From: Bacteroidota bacterium
Lineage (GTDB): Bacteria; Bacteroidota; Ignavibacteria; Palsa-1295
Assembly (NCBI GenBank): GCA_021324685.1
Contig: JAJPIQ010000066.1
Coordinates: forward strand, 1 to 60,417
Length of the DNA stretch: 60,417 bases
Direction of reading: 5' to 3'
Each line of letters opens with the position of its first letter. The stretch's first letter is position 1. This document shows, piece after piece, positions 1 through 8,237 of this stretch. The position numbers and the translations under genes are program-made. Under the pieces are notes generated by a model that saw only the letters and a program-made list of their open reading frames with translations, made no database searches and was not told the DNA's origin.

Positions 1-534
1 AATGATATAGCGTCCTTTTTCGGACGTATTGAAAATACTTTTGCGGTAACTAAAACCGCATTCTTCGTTCCTCAGCGTTCGAAACAAACGGCGCTGCCGG
101 TCGAAGACCTCGACGGAGACCAGCGTCTCTTTTATCTCCTCGCCATAGGCTCCCACATTTTGGACCGCGAGCGCGCCGGCCTGCCCGGGAATGCGCGAAA
201 GGTTTTCGATCCCCCAGAGCTCGCGCTCCACCGCAAATTGTACAACACGGTCCCATACTTCGCCGGAAGCAATGCGCAACTGCGTCCGGGTCCCCAGGTC
301 TTGTACGTCGATCCCTCGGTTCGCAATATGAATGACGAGTCCCAGAAATCCCCGATCGCTCACCAGCATGTTGCTTCCGCCGCCCAAAATCAGGACCGGC
401 ACGGTTTCTTTTTCGGCAAAGGCGAGCGCTTCCGTGAGTTCGTTCGCGTGGGCAAGCTCGACAAAAAAACGCGCGGGGCCGCCGATCTTGAACGTCGTCA
501 GCGATTTTAAAGACCGATTTTGTTCGATATTCAC
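1..534 (-). CDS. murB: UDP-N-acetylenolpyruvoylglucosamine reductase MurB, 5' part
   Basis: MurB is the cytosolic FAD enzyme that reduces UDP-GlcNAc-enolpyruvate to UDP-MurNAc with NADPH in peptidoglycan synthesis. The frame is open from a GTG at 532-534 to the window edge, so 178 residues are visible and the C-terminal part is missing. Visible motifs are LTTFKIGGPARFFVEL near the N-terminus, the FAD-binding LILGGGSNMLVSD, GIENLSRIPG, and VQNVGAYGEEI. NEECGFSYRKSIF follows, typical of type I (E. coli-like) MurB. The GTG start gives an N-terminus beginning NIEQNRSLKSLTTF, as in the family, and GGAG lies just upstream. The catalytic Ser and Glu of the C-terminal domain lie outside the window. 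The identification is firm; the start is a choice. Confidence 0.93.
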   Translation of the reverse strand, partial: MNIEQNRSLKSLTTFKIGGPARFFVELAHANELTEALAFAEKETVPVLILGGGSNMLVSDRGFLGLVIHIANRGIDVQDLGTRTQLRIASGEVWDRVVQFAVERELWGIENLSRIPGQAGALAVQNVGAYGEEIKETLVSVEVFDRQRRLFRTLRNEECGFSYRKSIFNTSEKGRYII

Positions 535-660
535 GGATCTCCGGTATTCACTTCGAATTTGTTCGACCTAAAACGCCGGACGGCTTGGTTTTGTCATCCC
601 TCGCAAAATTACCTGAAATCAGACTACGGCTCCGTTGGGACGATTTTGGATTATTCCCTT

Positions 661-689
661 TCAGCGTAATCAGTCAAATCAGCGTAATC
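661..689. repeat. 11-bp direct repeat upstream of the phosphodiesterase gene
   Basis: The word tcagcgtaatc occurs at 661-671 and 679-689, a period of 18 bp, just before the start codon at 697. The repeat is short and may be chance. Its core gcgtaat also occurs, inverted, in the queF/queD tandem repeat at 8184-8225. Confidence 0.5.
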
Positions 690-696
690 CCGGTTT

Positions 697-1989
697 ATGA
701 TAGACGAGCAATCCATCCGCGCCCTTGCCGAAAGCCGTTTTGGGGAGCACTTCCGAAAACCGCTCTACGACGGCTATGCCTTTGCGCAGCTCCCGGCAAC
801 GGTCCGCTCGCTGCTCACCGGAAGCTCCGAGCCCGAAGGACACCCCTCCCATCGGGGCATCCCGTTCGGCCCGCGACAGGACCTTTGCGGAAAGTACGAT
901 ACCGTCGTCCTCTTTTTTATCGATGCGCTGGGCTGGTGCTTTATCGACCGCTATCTCGACCGGCCGTTCTTAAAACGGATCGAACGGGAAGGACTGATCT
1001 CGAAGATCAGCTCGCAGTTCCCATCGACCACGGCCGCGCACGTCACGACGATCCACACCGGGCTCCCGATCGGGCAGAGCGGAATTTACGAATGGTATTA
1101 CTACGAGCCCTCGCTCGATGCCGTGATCTCGCCGCTGCTCTTTTCATTTGCGGGCGATAAGGAACGCGACACGCTGCTCAAAGCGGGCGCCGATCCGGCC
1201 CGGCTGTTCCCGACCGATACGGTCTATTACGACCACGCGAACCACGGCGTTCGATCGTTCGTCTTTCAGGACCATCAGTACACGCACTCGCCCTACACCC
1301 AAGTGGTAACGGCCGGGGCGACGCTCGTTCCTTACCGCAGCCTCCCCGAAGCGATCGTCACGCTCGCCGAACTCATCGAGCGCCAAAAAGAGCGCAGCTA
1401 CTATTTTTTGTATTACGATAAGATCGACTCCGTCTGCCACGAACACGGACCGAACGCGCGCCAGCTCGATGCCGAGATCCACACCGTGCTCTGGATGCTG
1501 GAAACCTTCCTCGTGCCGGCGCTCTCGAAACGGCACCGAAAATCGATCTTCCTCATGACGGCGGACCATGCGCACACCTCGATCGACCCGGCCACGACGG
1601 TGTACCTGAACGAATCGGTCCGCGAACTGCTGCCGCTGCTCCGGCGCACGCGGCGCGGGCACTATATCGTTCCCGCCGGTTCCTCGCGCGATATGTTCCT
1701 GCATATCGCGGAAGGCCGCGAGCAGGAAGCCTGCCAGATGCTCCGCGAGAAACTCCACGGCCGGGCCGAAGTCTATCTCACCGACGAACTGATCGAACAG
1801 GGATTTTTCGGCTCGGCGCCGCCCTCGGCCGCATTTATGGGGCGCGTCGGGGACGTCGTCGTCCTTCCCTACACCGGGGAATCGGTCTGGTGGTACGAAC
1901 CGGGCCGGTTCGAACAAAAATTTTACGGCTCGCACGGCGGCCTGACCCCCGAAGAAATGGAGACGGCACTATTAGTGCAGGCGTTCTGA
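697..1989 (+). CDS. alkaline phosphatase superfamily phosphodiesterase/nucleotide pyrophosphatase
   Basis: This 430-residue protein has the two-metal site layout of nucleotide pyrophosphatase/phosphodiesterases. Asp76 lies in VVLFFIDALGW, the Thr nucleophile in SSQFPSTTAAHVTTIHTG (residues 111-112), a D...H pair in YYDKIDSVCHEHGP, the metal-binding DH in LMTADHAHTSID, and the last His in YGSHGGLTPEEME near the C-terminus. No signal peptide is visible, so it is probably cytosolic, unlike many alkaline phosphatases. It stands alone: murB diverges upstream and a convergent T9SS gene lies downstream. The substrate cannot be told from sequence; phosphodiester, pyrophosphate and phosphonate substrates all occur in the superfamily. 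Confidence 0.85.
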   Translation: MIDEQSIRALAESRFGEHFRKPLYDGYAFAQLPATVRSLLTGSSEPEGHPSHRGIPFGPRQDLCGKYDTVVLFFIDALGWCFIDRYLDRPFLKRIEREGLISKISSQFPSTTAAHVTTIHTGLPIGQSGIYEWYYYEPSLDAVISPLLFSFAGDKERDTLLKAGADPARLFPTDTVYYDHANHGVRSFVFQDHQYTHSPYTQVVTAGATLVPYRSLPEAIVTLAELIERQKERSYYFLYYDKIDSVCHEHGPNARQLDAEIHTVLWMLETFLVPALSKRHRKSIFLMTADHAHTSIDPATTVYLNESVRELLPLLRRTRRGHYIVPAGSSRDMFLHIAEGREQEACQMLREKLHGRAEVYLTDELIEQGFFGSAPPSAAFMGRVGDVVVLPYTGESVWWYEPGRFEQKFYGSHGGLTPEEMETALLVQAF

Positions 1990-2031
1990 ATGTTGTTTGT
2001 CGTCGTGACCTGTTCCGTCCCTACCATCGAT

Positions 2032-3369
2032 TCATTGCAGGACGATCGTTCCCTTCGGCACTGTCTCTCCATTCTTTTCAACCATTACTTCATACACGCC
2101 GCGCGGAACCTGCGAAACGTCGAGCGTAAGCATGCCGCTCGAAGGAACGATTGTCATTAGTAAATTGCGGCCCATCAGATCGAGCAGGTGCAGTCGATGG
2201 CCCGGTGTCAGTCCCGCAATGTTTATCGCGGCCGTTGCGGGATTTGGAAAGATTCGTACGTCGCGCGCTTCGTCAACGATCGGCACAACGGTCGAGGTCA
2301 CACGATGACCGATAACGATCGACGATTTAATTTTTTGACCGGCGACCGCAAAACTATGAAAAGCACCCACGAGCTCGCCTTCGGAATTCAGGCCGATGCC
2401 ATCGTTCTGGTACCCATCGAAATTTGTGTCCGAACATATTAACGTATCGGCTTCCCAGGTAGCGCCATGGTCGGTACTCCAAAGGGCGACATTTTCCGGA
2501 CCTCCCGCAACGATCGTATCGGCATTTATATTGGAAAAGTCGCTTATACCACCTGTCAAATTCGTTGTATCGTCAAAGACCATTTTCCAATGCTGCCCCC
2601 CATCCGTTGTTCTGGCAATGCACGGATCATTGATTGGAAAGGGGCCATGATAGCCGTAACCCAGGACCGTGTCCCCCGAGCCAAAGTCACAATAAAATTG
2701 GTAGTCGGTTTGTCTCGAAGGATCCGAAATGATAGGACCAAGCGTGTCAATCGTCATCCAACGATTGGACGTATAGTAGATTCTGCCGGTGACCTGTTCC
2801 GAGATACGATACCTGCCATTACCATAATCGTGGCAGTCCCAGCCGAGAAACTGATTTTCGTGAAAGGCCGCGACGGTATCCCAACTACGTCCACCATCGG
2901 TCGTCAGAAAGGCTCCGATTCCGCCTGAGGTAACAATACCCTCCAGTGGGTTGCAGAAACTAAGCCCCGTAATCTGGCCTTCGCGTGTCGGAACGCTTTC
3001 CTGCTCCCAGTTCTGGCCTCCATCGGAGGTTCGAAGAATAAGTCCGTACGGAGAGTGCCCGGAGATGCCATACGCTACCATATTCAGGGAGTCGATCATA
3101 TCGATACCGGTGATGCCTTCCATCGTATCGATCGGCTTTCCGGGATCTTCGATATACCACGAGTGGCCACCGTCCGACGAACGAAGGAAAATAAGATAAT
3201 CATGATATCCCCCGGCAGCGATACAACTGTTTCCAGAGCAAAGCAATGCACTACCATGATTAAGGTTCTTGGGAAGGTTTTCACTTGTTACCGTGCAAAT
3301 AAACTGGGCCTGCGCAGGCCGCCCGAATGCGGCCCACGCAAGACAAACCATTATTAAACGGTTGCGCAT
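2032..3369 (-). CDS. secreted Asp-box (BNR-like) repeat protein with T9SS sorting domain
   Basis: A 445-residue exported protein from ATG at 3369; an ATG four codons upstream is also in frame, but the chosen start gives a compact signal peptide (MRNRLIMVCLAWAAF, cut after AQA). The body carries Asp-box motifs (SSDGGHSW, TSDGGQNW, TTDGGRSW, TTDGGQHW, STDHGATW) typical of sortilin/sialidase-like beta-propellers. The last 75 residues form a T9SS type A C-terminal domain: VRIFPNPATAAINIAG, then LLDLMGR and VPRGVYEVMVE. It is therefore expected to cross the outer membrane and be anchored or released. The ligand is unknown. Similar proteins recur at 4354-5808, 18645-20756 and 35244-36554, so it is one of a family. 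Confidence 0.85.
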   Translation of the reverse strand: MRNRLIMVCLAWAAFGRPAQAQFICTVTSENLPKNLNHGSALLCSGNSCIAAGGYHDYLIFLRSSDGGHSWYIEDPGKPIDTMEGITGIDMIDSLNMVAYGISGHSPYGLILRTSDGGQNWEQESVPTREGQITGLSFCNPLEGIVTSGGIGAFLTTDGGRSWDTVAAFHENQFLGWDCHDYGNGRYRISEQVTGRIYYTSNRWMTIDTLGPIISDPSRQTDYQFYCDFGSGDTVLGYGYHGPFPINDPCIARTTDGGQHWKMVFDDTTNLTGGISDFSNINADTIVAGGPENVALWSTDHGATWEADTLICSDTNFDGYQNDGIGLNSEGELVGAFHSFAVAGQKIKSSIVIGHRVTSTVVPIVDEARDVRIFPNPATAAINIAGLTPGHRLHLLDLMGRNLLMTIVPSSGMLTLDVSQVPRGVYEVMVEKNGETVPKGTIVLQ

Positions 3370-3493
3370 TGGCAAATCCATTTAGTCGGCGCACGCCGAA
3401 GGAGTAACACGCCGACTACTCAGGGAAATGAGCTTTTTCATATTGGACTAAAAACATCCATCGCTTAGGAATTACTACGACGGACTCTAGGAA

Positions 3494-3501
3494 CAAATAT
3501 A
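3494..3501 (-). promoter_or_regulatory. possible Bacteroidota -7 promoter element
   Basis: On the minus strand this reads TATATTTG, an exact match to the TAnnTTTG -7 consensus of Bacteroidota promoters. It lies about 125 bp upstream of the start at 3369. No clear TTTG -33 box was found, so support is weak. Confidence 0.3.
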
Positions 3502-3555
3502 CGACATTTCTCCTAAACTATAAAATTCCGTTTTCGGCTTTTTTATGGCACGCGG

Positions 3556-4335
3556 ATGGATGAAAACTCATCCATGCAGCGCGACGCACGCGAACTCAAA
3601 GGGATCGAACTCGTTCCGGAGGCCCAATGGGCGTTTTACGACGAGGTCCTCGCGGCCGCGCGCTCGACCGGCCGGCCGTTCGCGCTCGGTGGCGCAATGG
3701 CATGGGCCGCTTACTGTGGATATTACCGCAACACGAAGGACCTCGACCTCTACGTTCCCGAACGGCACAAACAGGATTTTATCGACGCCGTAACCGGGAT
3801 CGGCGCGCGAGATTATTACGATACGCTTGCCTACGACCGCGGCTGGATCTATCGCTCGACGCGCGACGGCTCCATTGTGGACCTGATCTGGGCCATGGCG
3901 AATTACGTTCGGCCGCTCGACGAAGATTATTTTACCGGCACGACGATGCTCGCGCTCCGTGGGAATGTTTATCATGTCCTCCCGGCAGAAGAACTCATCC
4001 TCAACAAACTCTATATCATGAACCGCCAGCGCTGCGACTGGTTCGACATCTTCAATGTGCTCTTCGTGACGGAGGGCGCACTCGACTGGGAACGCCTGAT
4101 CGCAAAACTGGGGGACGACAACATTCTGTTAGGCTCCGCGCTGCGGGTCTTTTGCTGGCTCTGCCCGGGGCGGGTCGAACGGTTCCCAATACGCCTCTGG
4201 TCCCTGCTCGAGATTCCGCGGCCGCCCTCCGACGGACCCGACGTCGTCGAGCGCCGCGTGAACTATCTCGATTCCCGGCCGTGGTTCATCCCCACGCTCA
4301 AACCCGGGGAGCGGCCCTTTGCCCAAGGCGATTAG
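3556..4335 (+). CDS. nucleotidyltransferase-fold protein
   Basis: A 259-residue protein with the signature of polymerase-beta-like nucleotidyltransferases: FALGGAMAWAAY (GG helix) followed by RNTKDLDLYV, where the two Asp residues would bind metal, and IVDLIWAMANY as the likely third acidic strand (about residues 50-120). The middle part, LPAEELILNKLYIMNR, resembles the region after the catalytic core in AbiEii-type and related proteins of unknown substrate. No partner antitoxin-like gene is adjacent, so toxin activity is only a possibility. It converges on the T9SS gene at 4354 with an 18-bp gap. Its final 51 bp are duplicated at 5966-6016. ATG 3556 was chosen; ATG at 3574 is also in frame. 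Confidence 0.75.
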   Translation: MDENSSMQRDARELKGIELVPEAQWAFYDEVLAAARSTGRPFALGGAMAWAAYCGYYRNTKDLDLYVPERHKQDFIDAVTGIGARDYYDTLAYDRGWIYRSTRDGSIVDLIWAMANYVRPLDEDYFTGTTMLALRGNVYHVLPAEELILNKLYIMNRQRCDWFDIFNVLFVTEGALDWERLIAKLGDDNILLGSALRVFCWLCPGRVERFPIRLWSLLEIPRPPSDGPDVVERRVNYLDSRPWFIPTLKPGERPFAQGD

Positions 4336-4353
4336 ATAACGAGAGGAATGGAC

Positions 4354-5808
4354 CTACCGCTCGATCGTCACGCGCCGGACGTCACGGACATCGCCGTCCT
4401 CGACATGCACCATATACGTTCCCACCGGCAGGGCGCTCGCATTCCATTCGTAACTTCCCGACATCCGAAAACGCGCCACGTCGCGGCCCAGCATATCATA
4501 GATCTCGACATTGCCGGACGGAATGCCCGTCAGCGATAGCGTTGCAGTCGTCGATAGCGGATCGGGAAAAATAGAGATCTCGAAAGCAGCGCTCGGGGAC
4601 CGTTGCACGCGGGCGGAATTAGGAACGAAACGATAGAGGAGCAGTGTGCTGTCCCGCCACGCCGTGAGATAGCCATGCCGCGCGTCCGGCCAGGACATCA
4701 GGACGAGGGTATCTCCAATGAACGTGGTGGAGTCCTTCGTCCACGAATGGCCATCGTCCGAAGAATAAAAAACGGAATCGGCAAACGCTTCCCGGTCGTA
4801 AACATCGGTAAAATCGAACGCTCGGCTCGAATTATTTGCAGGACCAACGGCCGCCCATAAGACATTCGGCGCGGGCGAGTTCATAAAATAGATCCTTGGG
4901 TTCCCAAGCGACGAGTCGAGCCGCCATGTTTTTCCACCGTCGGTCGTTTCGGCAAAATCGGGATCCGGCATCCATGGGCTGTCCACGCCTTCATTGAGCA
5001 CGATATACGCGCGGCTGGTATCCGCATCGGCGATGCTGCGGGGAATACTCGAGATGCCATTCTTCGCGGTATCGAGATATTCCATGGACGACCAGTCCTT
5101 ACCTTCATCGGTTGTCCAGGAAACACCGAGAGAGCAGCCCCAGAAATGGTCCGAGTCCGAGATCACCACATCATCGAGAAGGTCGGTAAACTCTTCGCCC
5201 GGGAATGGTAATTTTTGAAAGCTCTGTGCGAAATCGTTCGTTTTATAGATACTGAGAGTACCCAAATTTTTACTATGTTTCATTAATAAGTATCCGGACC
5301 CATTGGGGAACATTCGAAAACCGACTGGGTCCTCATCGTATGGCAATTCCGGATACGACTGAACGGACCACGATGTGCCTCCATCAGAAGAAATATAGTC
5401 ACGACGAGCTTGATCCATAAAGTATAAGTGCTGGCGGTCCGGCATGGTAAAAAGATGAGGATAATCATTATTACTCTCAAACGTGGTATACCGAAGCATG
5501 AGAATATCGGTATCAACCCAATTATTAAATTCCCATGTTTTGCCCCCGTCCGTCGTGCGATAGGCACCGCTGCTCGGAACGAACGGCGGCTGCGGCGGCT
5601 CTGAATCGACCAGGAGGACGCCGCAGGCCGAATCGCAAAAAGCCATTTCTCGCGGGACCCATCCATGCGGGGCCCGGAGCGATAGTTCCCAATGCCCCGG
5701 CAGTTGGCCATACGTCAGCCGCGGCAGCGTCACAAGGGCAACGACAAGAAAAACGAGAACAATCGTTTTACTCTGCAACGACCGTCGCGCACGGCTCGGG
5801 GCGCTCAT
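4354..5808 (-). CDS. secreted Asp-box (BNR-like) repeat protein with T9SS sorting domain
   Basis: A 484-residue exported protein. The start at 5808 (MSAPSRARRSLQSK) puts a basic n-region before the hydrophobic core VLVFLVVALVTLP and a cut near TYGQ; an ATG five codons upstream is an alternative. Asp-box motifs TTDGGKTW (twice), SSDGGTSW, TTDEGKDW and SSDDGHSW suggest a beta-propeller. The C-terminal domain reads ISIFPDPLSTTATL, EIYDMLGRDV, ALPVGTYMVHVE. PDP replaces the usual PNP, a mild deviation. It sits between the nucleotidyltransferase gene and a relic of that gene's 3' end, so it may have landed within a former tandem pair. Confidence 0.85.
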   Translation of the reverse strand: MSAPSRARRSLQSKTIVLVFLVVALVTLPRLTYGQLPGHWELSLRAPHGWVPREMAFCDSACGVLLVDSEPPQPPFVPSSGAYRTTDGGKTWEFNNWVDTDILMLRYTTFESNNDYPHLFTMPDRQHLYFMDQARRDYISSDGGTSWSVQSYPELPYDEDPVGFRMFPNGSGYLLMKHSKNLGTLSIYKTNDFAQSFQKLPFPGEEFTDLLDDVVISDSDHFWGCSLGVSWTTDEGKDWSSMEYLDTAKNGISSIPRSIADADTSRAYIVLNEGVDSPWMPDPDFAETTDGGKTWRLDSSLGNPRIYFMNSPAPNVLWAAVGPANNSSRAFDFTDVYDREAFADSVFYSSDDGHSWTKDSTTFIGDTLVLMSWPDARHGYLTAWRDSTLLLYRFVPNSARVQRSPSAAFEISIFPDPLSTTATLSLTGIPSGNVEIYDMLGRDVARFRMSGSYEWNASALPVGTYMVHVEDGDVRDVRRVTIER

Positions 5809-5965
5809 CTGGGCGAGTATCAATTATATTGTTATCGAAAAAGAAACACTCGATACGCCTTAGCAGGAATAAGACACAGCGCTCCGCTAATAGAATCCAT
5901 ACCTATAATAGAGTCCATACTTCCGGGAAGCCCGGCACGATTCGGTGCGTTCCAAACGGGCCGCC

Positions 5966-6016
5966 GTCGCGTGAACGATCTCGATTCCCGGCCGTGGTTC
6001 GTCCCCACCCTCAAAC
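5966..6016 (+). pseudogene. relic copy of the nucleotidyltransferase gene 3' end
   Basis: This stretch matches 4253-4303, inside the nucleotidyltransferase gene, at 47 of 51 positions in the same orientation. In the homologous frame both encode VN-(Y/D)-LDSRPWF-(I/V)-PTLK, so the differences are few and the reading frame is kept. No further homology is evident upstream or downstream, so only the C-terminal segment survives. Confidence 0.7.
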
Positions 6017-6071
6017 GACCCTATGAACCGGGTAGCGGTGGGAACTCACTTCGAATGTGGAAGGAAGGTAT

Positions 6072-6660
6072 CTATTGGTCCGTTCTGTGCCCGGAAACAA
6101 CGCAACTGACCGTTTGGAGCGAATATGGAGGATGACGATCTTTTTTAGGCATGAACGGGTGATACCATCGAGCTTCTGTGCTCGAAAAGGAGTATGTTTC
6201 TCCCTTGAATTTCCAAAGGCAGGCAAAAACGTTATCGAAGATAGGATCTGGCTCCCTTATCATGTTGCCACACCAGCTCGGTTGTCCAAAAATCTTTATG
6301 CAGTTCTCTTTAAGTCTGGGGTATGCCATCGTATCCGCCGGATGAAGCCCACTGACATGGACCACAAAAATATATCCAATCAACGTATCGGCCCGGTTAA
6401 AAATAACGCGGCATCCCCCATCCGTTCCAAATAAGTTCACATCAAAAAAAATAATGGAATCCGACCCGTCCGAGTCATCGGGATGGCTCGAACCGAGCGT
6501 TTTATAAACAGTTTTTCGGTCCCATCCCTATCCACAATGCCGAAGCACTCCGGACTTTCGGAAGTTCACGAATGGCCGTTTTCGGCGCTTCCGTACCGTT
6601 CTTTTTTGAGCACCCGAAAAGAACAACAAAAATCAGGAAAAAAAAGGCAGATCGCTTCAC
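6072..6660 (-). pseudogene. putative lipoprotein gene broken by frameshifts
   Basis: A GTG at 6660 opens a frame beginning VKRSAFFFLIFVVLFGCSKK, a clear lipoprotein signal with the cysteine in LFGC, ending at 6502. Protein-like sequence continues in other frames of the same strand: PECFGIVDRDGTEKLFIK around 6510-6560, then from about 6500 to 6072 GSDSIIFFDVNLFGTDGG and on to a stop. Joining them needs two frame changes, near 6560 and near 6500-6525. The whole would be a lipoprotein of about 195 residues with no recognised domain. It could be a decayed gene or two separate small genes. The region is AT-richer than its neighbours. No Shine-Dalgarno sequence is obvious. Confidence 0.5.
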
Positions 6661-6786
6661 GTTATCAAAACTAACGATAAACTCTTGTCGCGTCCGGAAC
6701 GGCTGTTCCAACCGCGTCCACATTTTCGCGACAACCGAATCGGTCCAGGGCGAATCATGCTCGAATTCATCAGTCAAATAAAGTAA

Positions 6787-6808
6787 AGAGTGAAAAAATT
6801 CACCTTTT
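6787..6808 (+). terminator. small terminator-like hairpin
   Basis: The arms gtgaa and ttcac enclose a four-A loop and are followed by cctttt. The stem has only 5 bp, so function is uncertain. A very similar element lies at 15365-15385. Confidence 0.3.
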
Positions 6809-6822
6809 CGAACGTGTTCGCC

Positions 6823-6858
6823 GCCGGCCGGTTCCGGCTGACTCAGGCTCGCTCTGAG
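6823..6858 (+). promoter_or_regulatory. two consecutive hairpins in the queE leader
   Basis: Hairpin 1 pairs gccgg (6823-6827) with ccggc (6834-6838). Hairpin 2 pairs ctcag (6842-6846) with ctgag (6854-6858), followed by an A- and C-rich stretch leading to the queE start at 6912. The leader of a queuosine operon is where a preQ1 riboswitch would be expected, but I do not see the known preQ1-I consensus. Confidence 0.25.
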
Positions 6859-6911
6859 GAAACGCCGATAACGGAACTCATCATCCGTCTTTCTTCATTC
6901 AGCTTTTCCCT

Positions 6912-7619
6912 ATGCCGGAGACCCTCGAAGCGCAAGCGCGGAACGCGTTAACGACCGCTGAAAAACAGCGGGCGGACGTGCTGCGCGTCAATGAGATCTT
7001 TTACTCCATTCAGGGGGAGGGTTCGCGCGCCGGGGAGCCGTGCGTCTTCGTTCGCATGACGGGCTGCGGGCTCCGCTGCAGTTATTGCGACACCGAATAT
7101 GCCTTTTACGAAGGCGACGATCGATCGATCGATGAGGTCGTAACGGCCGTGGAGGACTTTCGTTGCAGCCTCGTCGAGCTCACGGGCGGCGAACCGCTCG
7201 AGCAGGAAGGCGTTTACCGCCTGATCGACGAACTGCTTGCCCGAGGGTTCGACGTCATGATCGAGACGGGCGGGCACGTCGATATTTCTCGTGTGGACCG
7301 CCGCGTCCGGCGCATCGTCGATCTGAAAACGCCCTCCTCCGGCATGATGAAGCGAAACCGGTACGAAAATATCGGCGAGCTTACGGAGCACGACGAAGTG
7401 AAGTTCGTCATCGGTTCCCGCGAGGACTACGAATGGGCGCGGGCCCAGCTTTGGAAGTACGACCTTGCTGCGCGCGCGGGATGCGTATTATTTTCGTCGG
7501 TGCACGAAAGGCTTCCCATTCGCGCGCTGGCCGAGTGGGTCCTGGAAGATAAATTACCTGTGCGATTGCAAACGCAGTTACATAAGCTCATCTGGCCCGA
7601 CGTGGCGCGAGGGGTCTGA
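6912..7619 (+). CDS. queE: 7-carboxy-7-deazaguanine synthase
   Basis: A radical SAM enzyme that rearranges 6-carboxytetrahydropterin to 7-carboxy-7-deazaguanine in the queuosine/preQ1 pathway. The 235-residue protein has EIFYSIQGEGSRAG, the [4Fe-4S] cysteines C52-x3-C56-x2-C59 in GCGLRCSYCDTEYAF, and the SAM-binding TGGEP at 91-95. These match the compact QueE fold. It is the first gene of queE-queF-queD-queC, which supplies all steps from carboxytetrahydropterin formation to preQ1. About 25 residues precede the conserved core, so a later start is conceivable. GTP cyclohydrolase and Tgt are not in the window. Confidence 0.95.
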   Translation: MPETLEAQARNALTTAEKQRADVLRVNEIFYSIQGEGSRAGEPCVFVRMTGCGLRCSYCDTEYAFYEGDDRSIDEVVTAVEDFRCSLVELTGGEPLEQEGVYRLIDELLARGFDVMIETGGHVDISRVDRRVRRIVDLKTPSSGMMKRNRYENIGELTEHDEVKFVIGSREDYEWARAQLWKYDLAARAGCVLFSSVHERLPIRALAEWVLEDKLPVRLQTQLHKLIWPDVARGV

Positions 7620-7697
7620 TGGACCGGATGCTTCCGCTTTGCTTCTTTCGACACGCTTCCACTTCGAATAAAATCGCGCATAAATTAGAACACGCGA

Positions 7698-8129
7698 ATG
7701 CATGTTCTACACGATATGGCACAAAGCAAACCTGAACTGATCGTTTTTCCGAACCCGTATCCAAATCGGGATTATGTGATCACGCATACGAACCCGGAAT
7801 TCACCTCCGTGTGCCCCGTGACCGGCCTGCCGGACTTCGGGGAGATCACCGTCGTCTTCGTTCCCGATGCGCTCTGCGTGGAGCTGAAAGCGCTGAAGTA
7901 TTATTTCCTGAGCTTTCGCCAGCGGGGGATTTTTTACGAGGCGGCCATCAATGAAATGCTCGAAGATTTGGTTAGTGCACTGGAACCGCGCTGGATGGAA
8001 GTGACGGGGGAATTTTCCACGCGCGGCGGGCTCCATTCCACCGTGGTCGCAAAATACACGAACGGCGAGGACCCGCTGCCGCGCTCGAAACGCATCCGCA
8101 TCAAAAAATTAGGGAAGGCCATTCAATAG
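7698..8129 (+). CDS. queF: preQ0 (7-cyano-7-deazaguanine) reductase
   Basis: A NADPH-dependent nitrile reductase of the T-fold family that converts preQ0 to preQ1, the base inserted into tRNA. The short (YkvM-like) form of 143 residues has the catalytic cysteine C39 and acid D46 in SVCPVTGLPDFGEI, and the family motif ELKALKYYFLSFRQRGIFYE that binds substrate. ATG 7698 is used here; the second Met at residue 7 (MAQSKPELIVF) is an equally likely start. The gene lies 78 bp after queE. Its stop codon overlaps the first of seven 14-bp repeats that separate it from queD. Confidence 0.95.
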   Translation: MHVLHDMAQSKPELIVFPNPYPNRDYVITHTNPEFTSVCPVTGLPDFGEITVVFVPDALCVELKALKYYFLSFRQRGIFYEAAINEMLEDLVSALEPRWMEVTGEFSTRGGLHSTVVAKYTNGEDPLPRSKRIRIKKLGKAIQ

Positions 8130-8225
8130 TCCGCGTTACGCAGTCCGCGTTACGCAGTCCGCGTTACGCAGTCCGCGTTACGCAGTCCGCATTACGCAGT
8201 CCGCATTACGCAGTCCGCATTACGC
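8128..8225. repeat. seven 14-bp tandem repeats between queF and queD
   Basis: The unit agtccgcgttacgc occurs four times (8128-8183), then agtccgcattacgc three times (8184-8225), with no spacer. The array starts at the queF stop codon and ends 12 bp before the queD start. Since 14 is not a multiple of three and no frame is favoured, it is not coding. It has the form of a VNTR within an operon. Confidence 0.97.
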
Positions 8226-8237
8226 TCCGAATTCACC

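Noticed and set aside
3556-4335. AbiEii-type toxin of a toxin-antitoxin pair
   Set aside because: The nucleotidyltransferase core is clear, but no antitoxin-like partner is adjacent, so the toxin label is not supported.
8128-8225. A CRISPR array
   Set aside because: The units are 14 bp, contiguous and without spacers; there are no cas genes.
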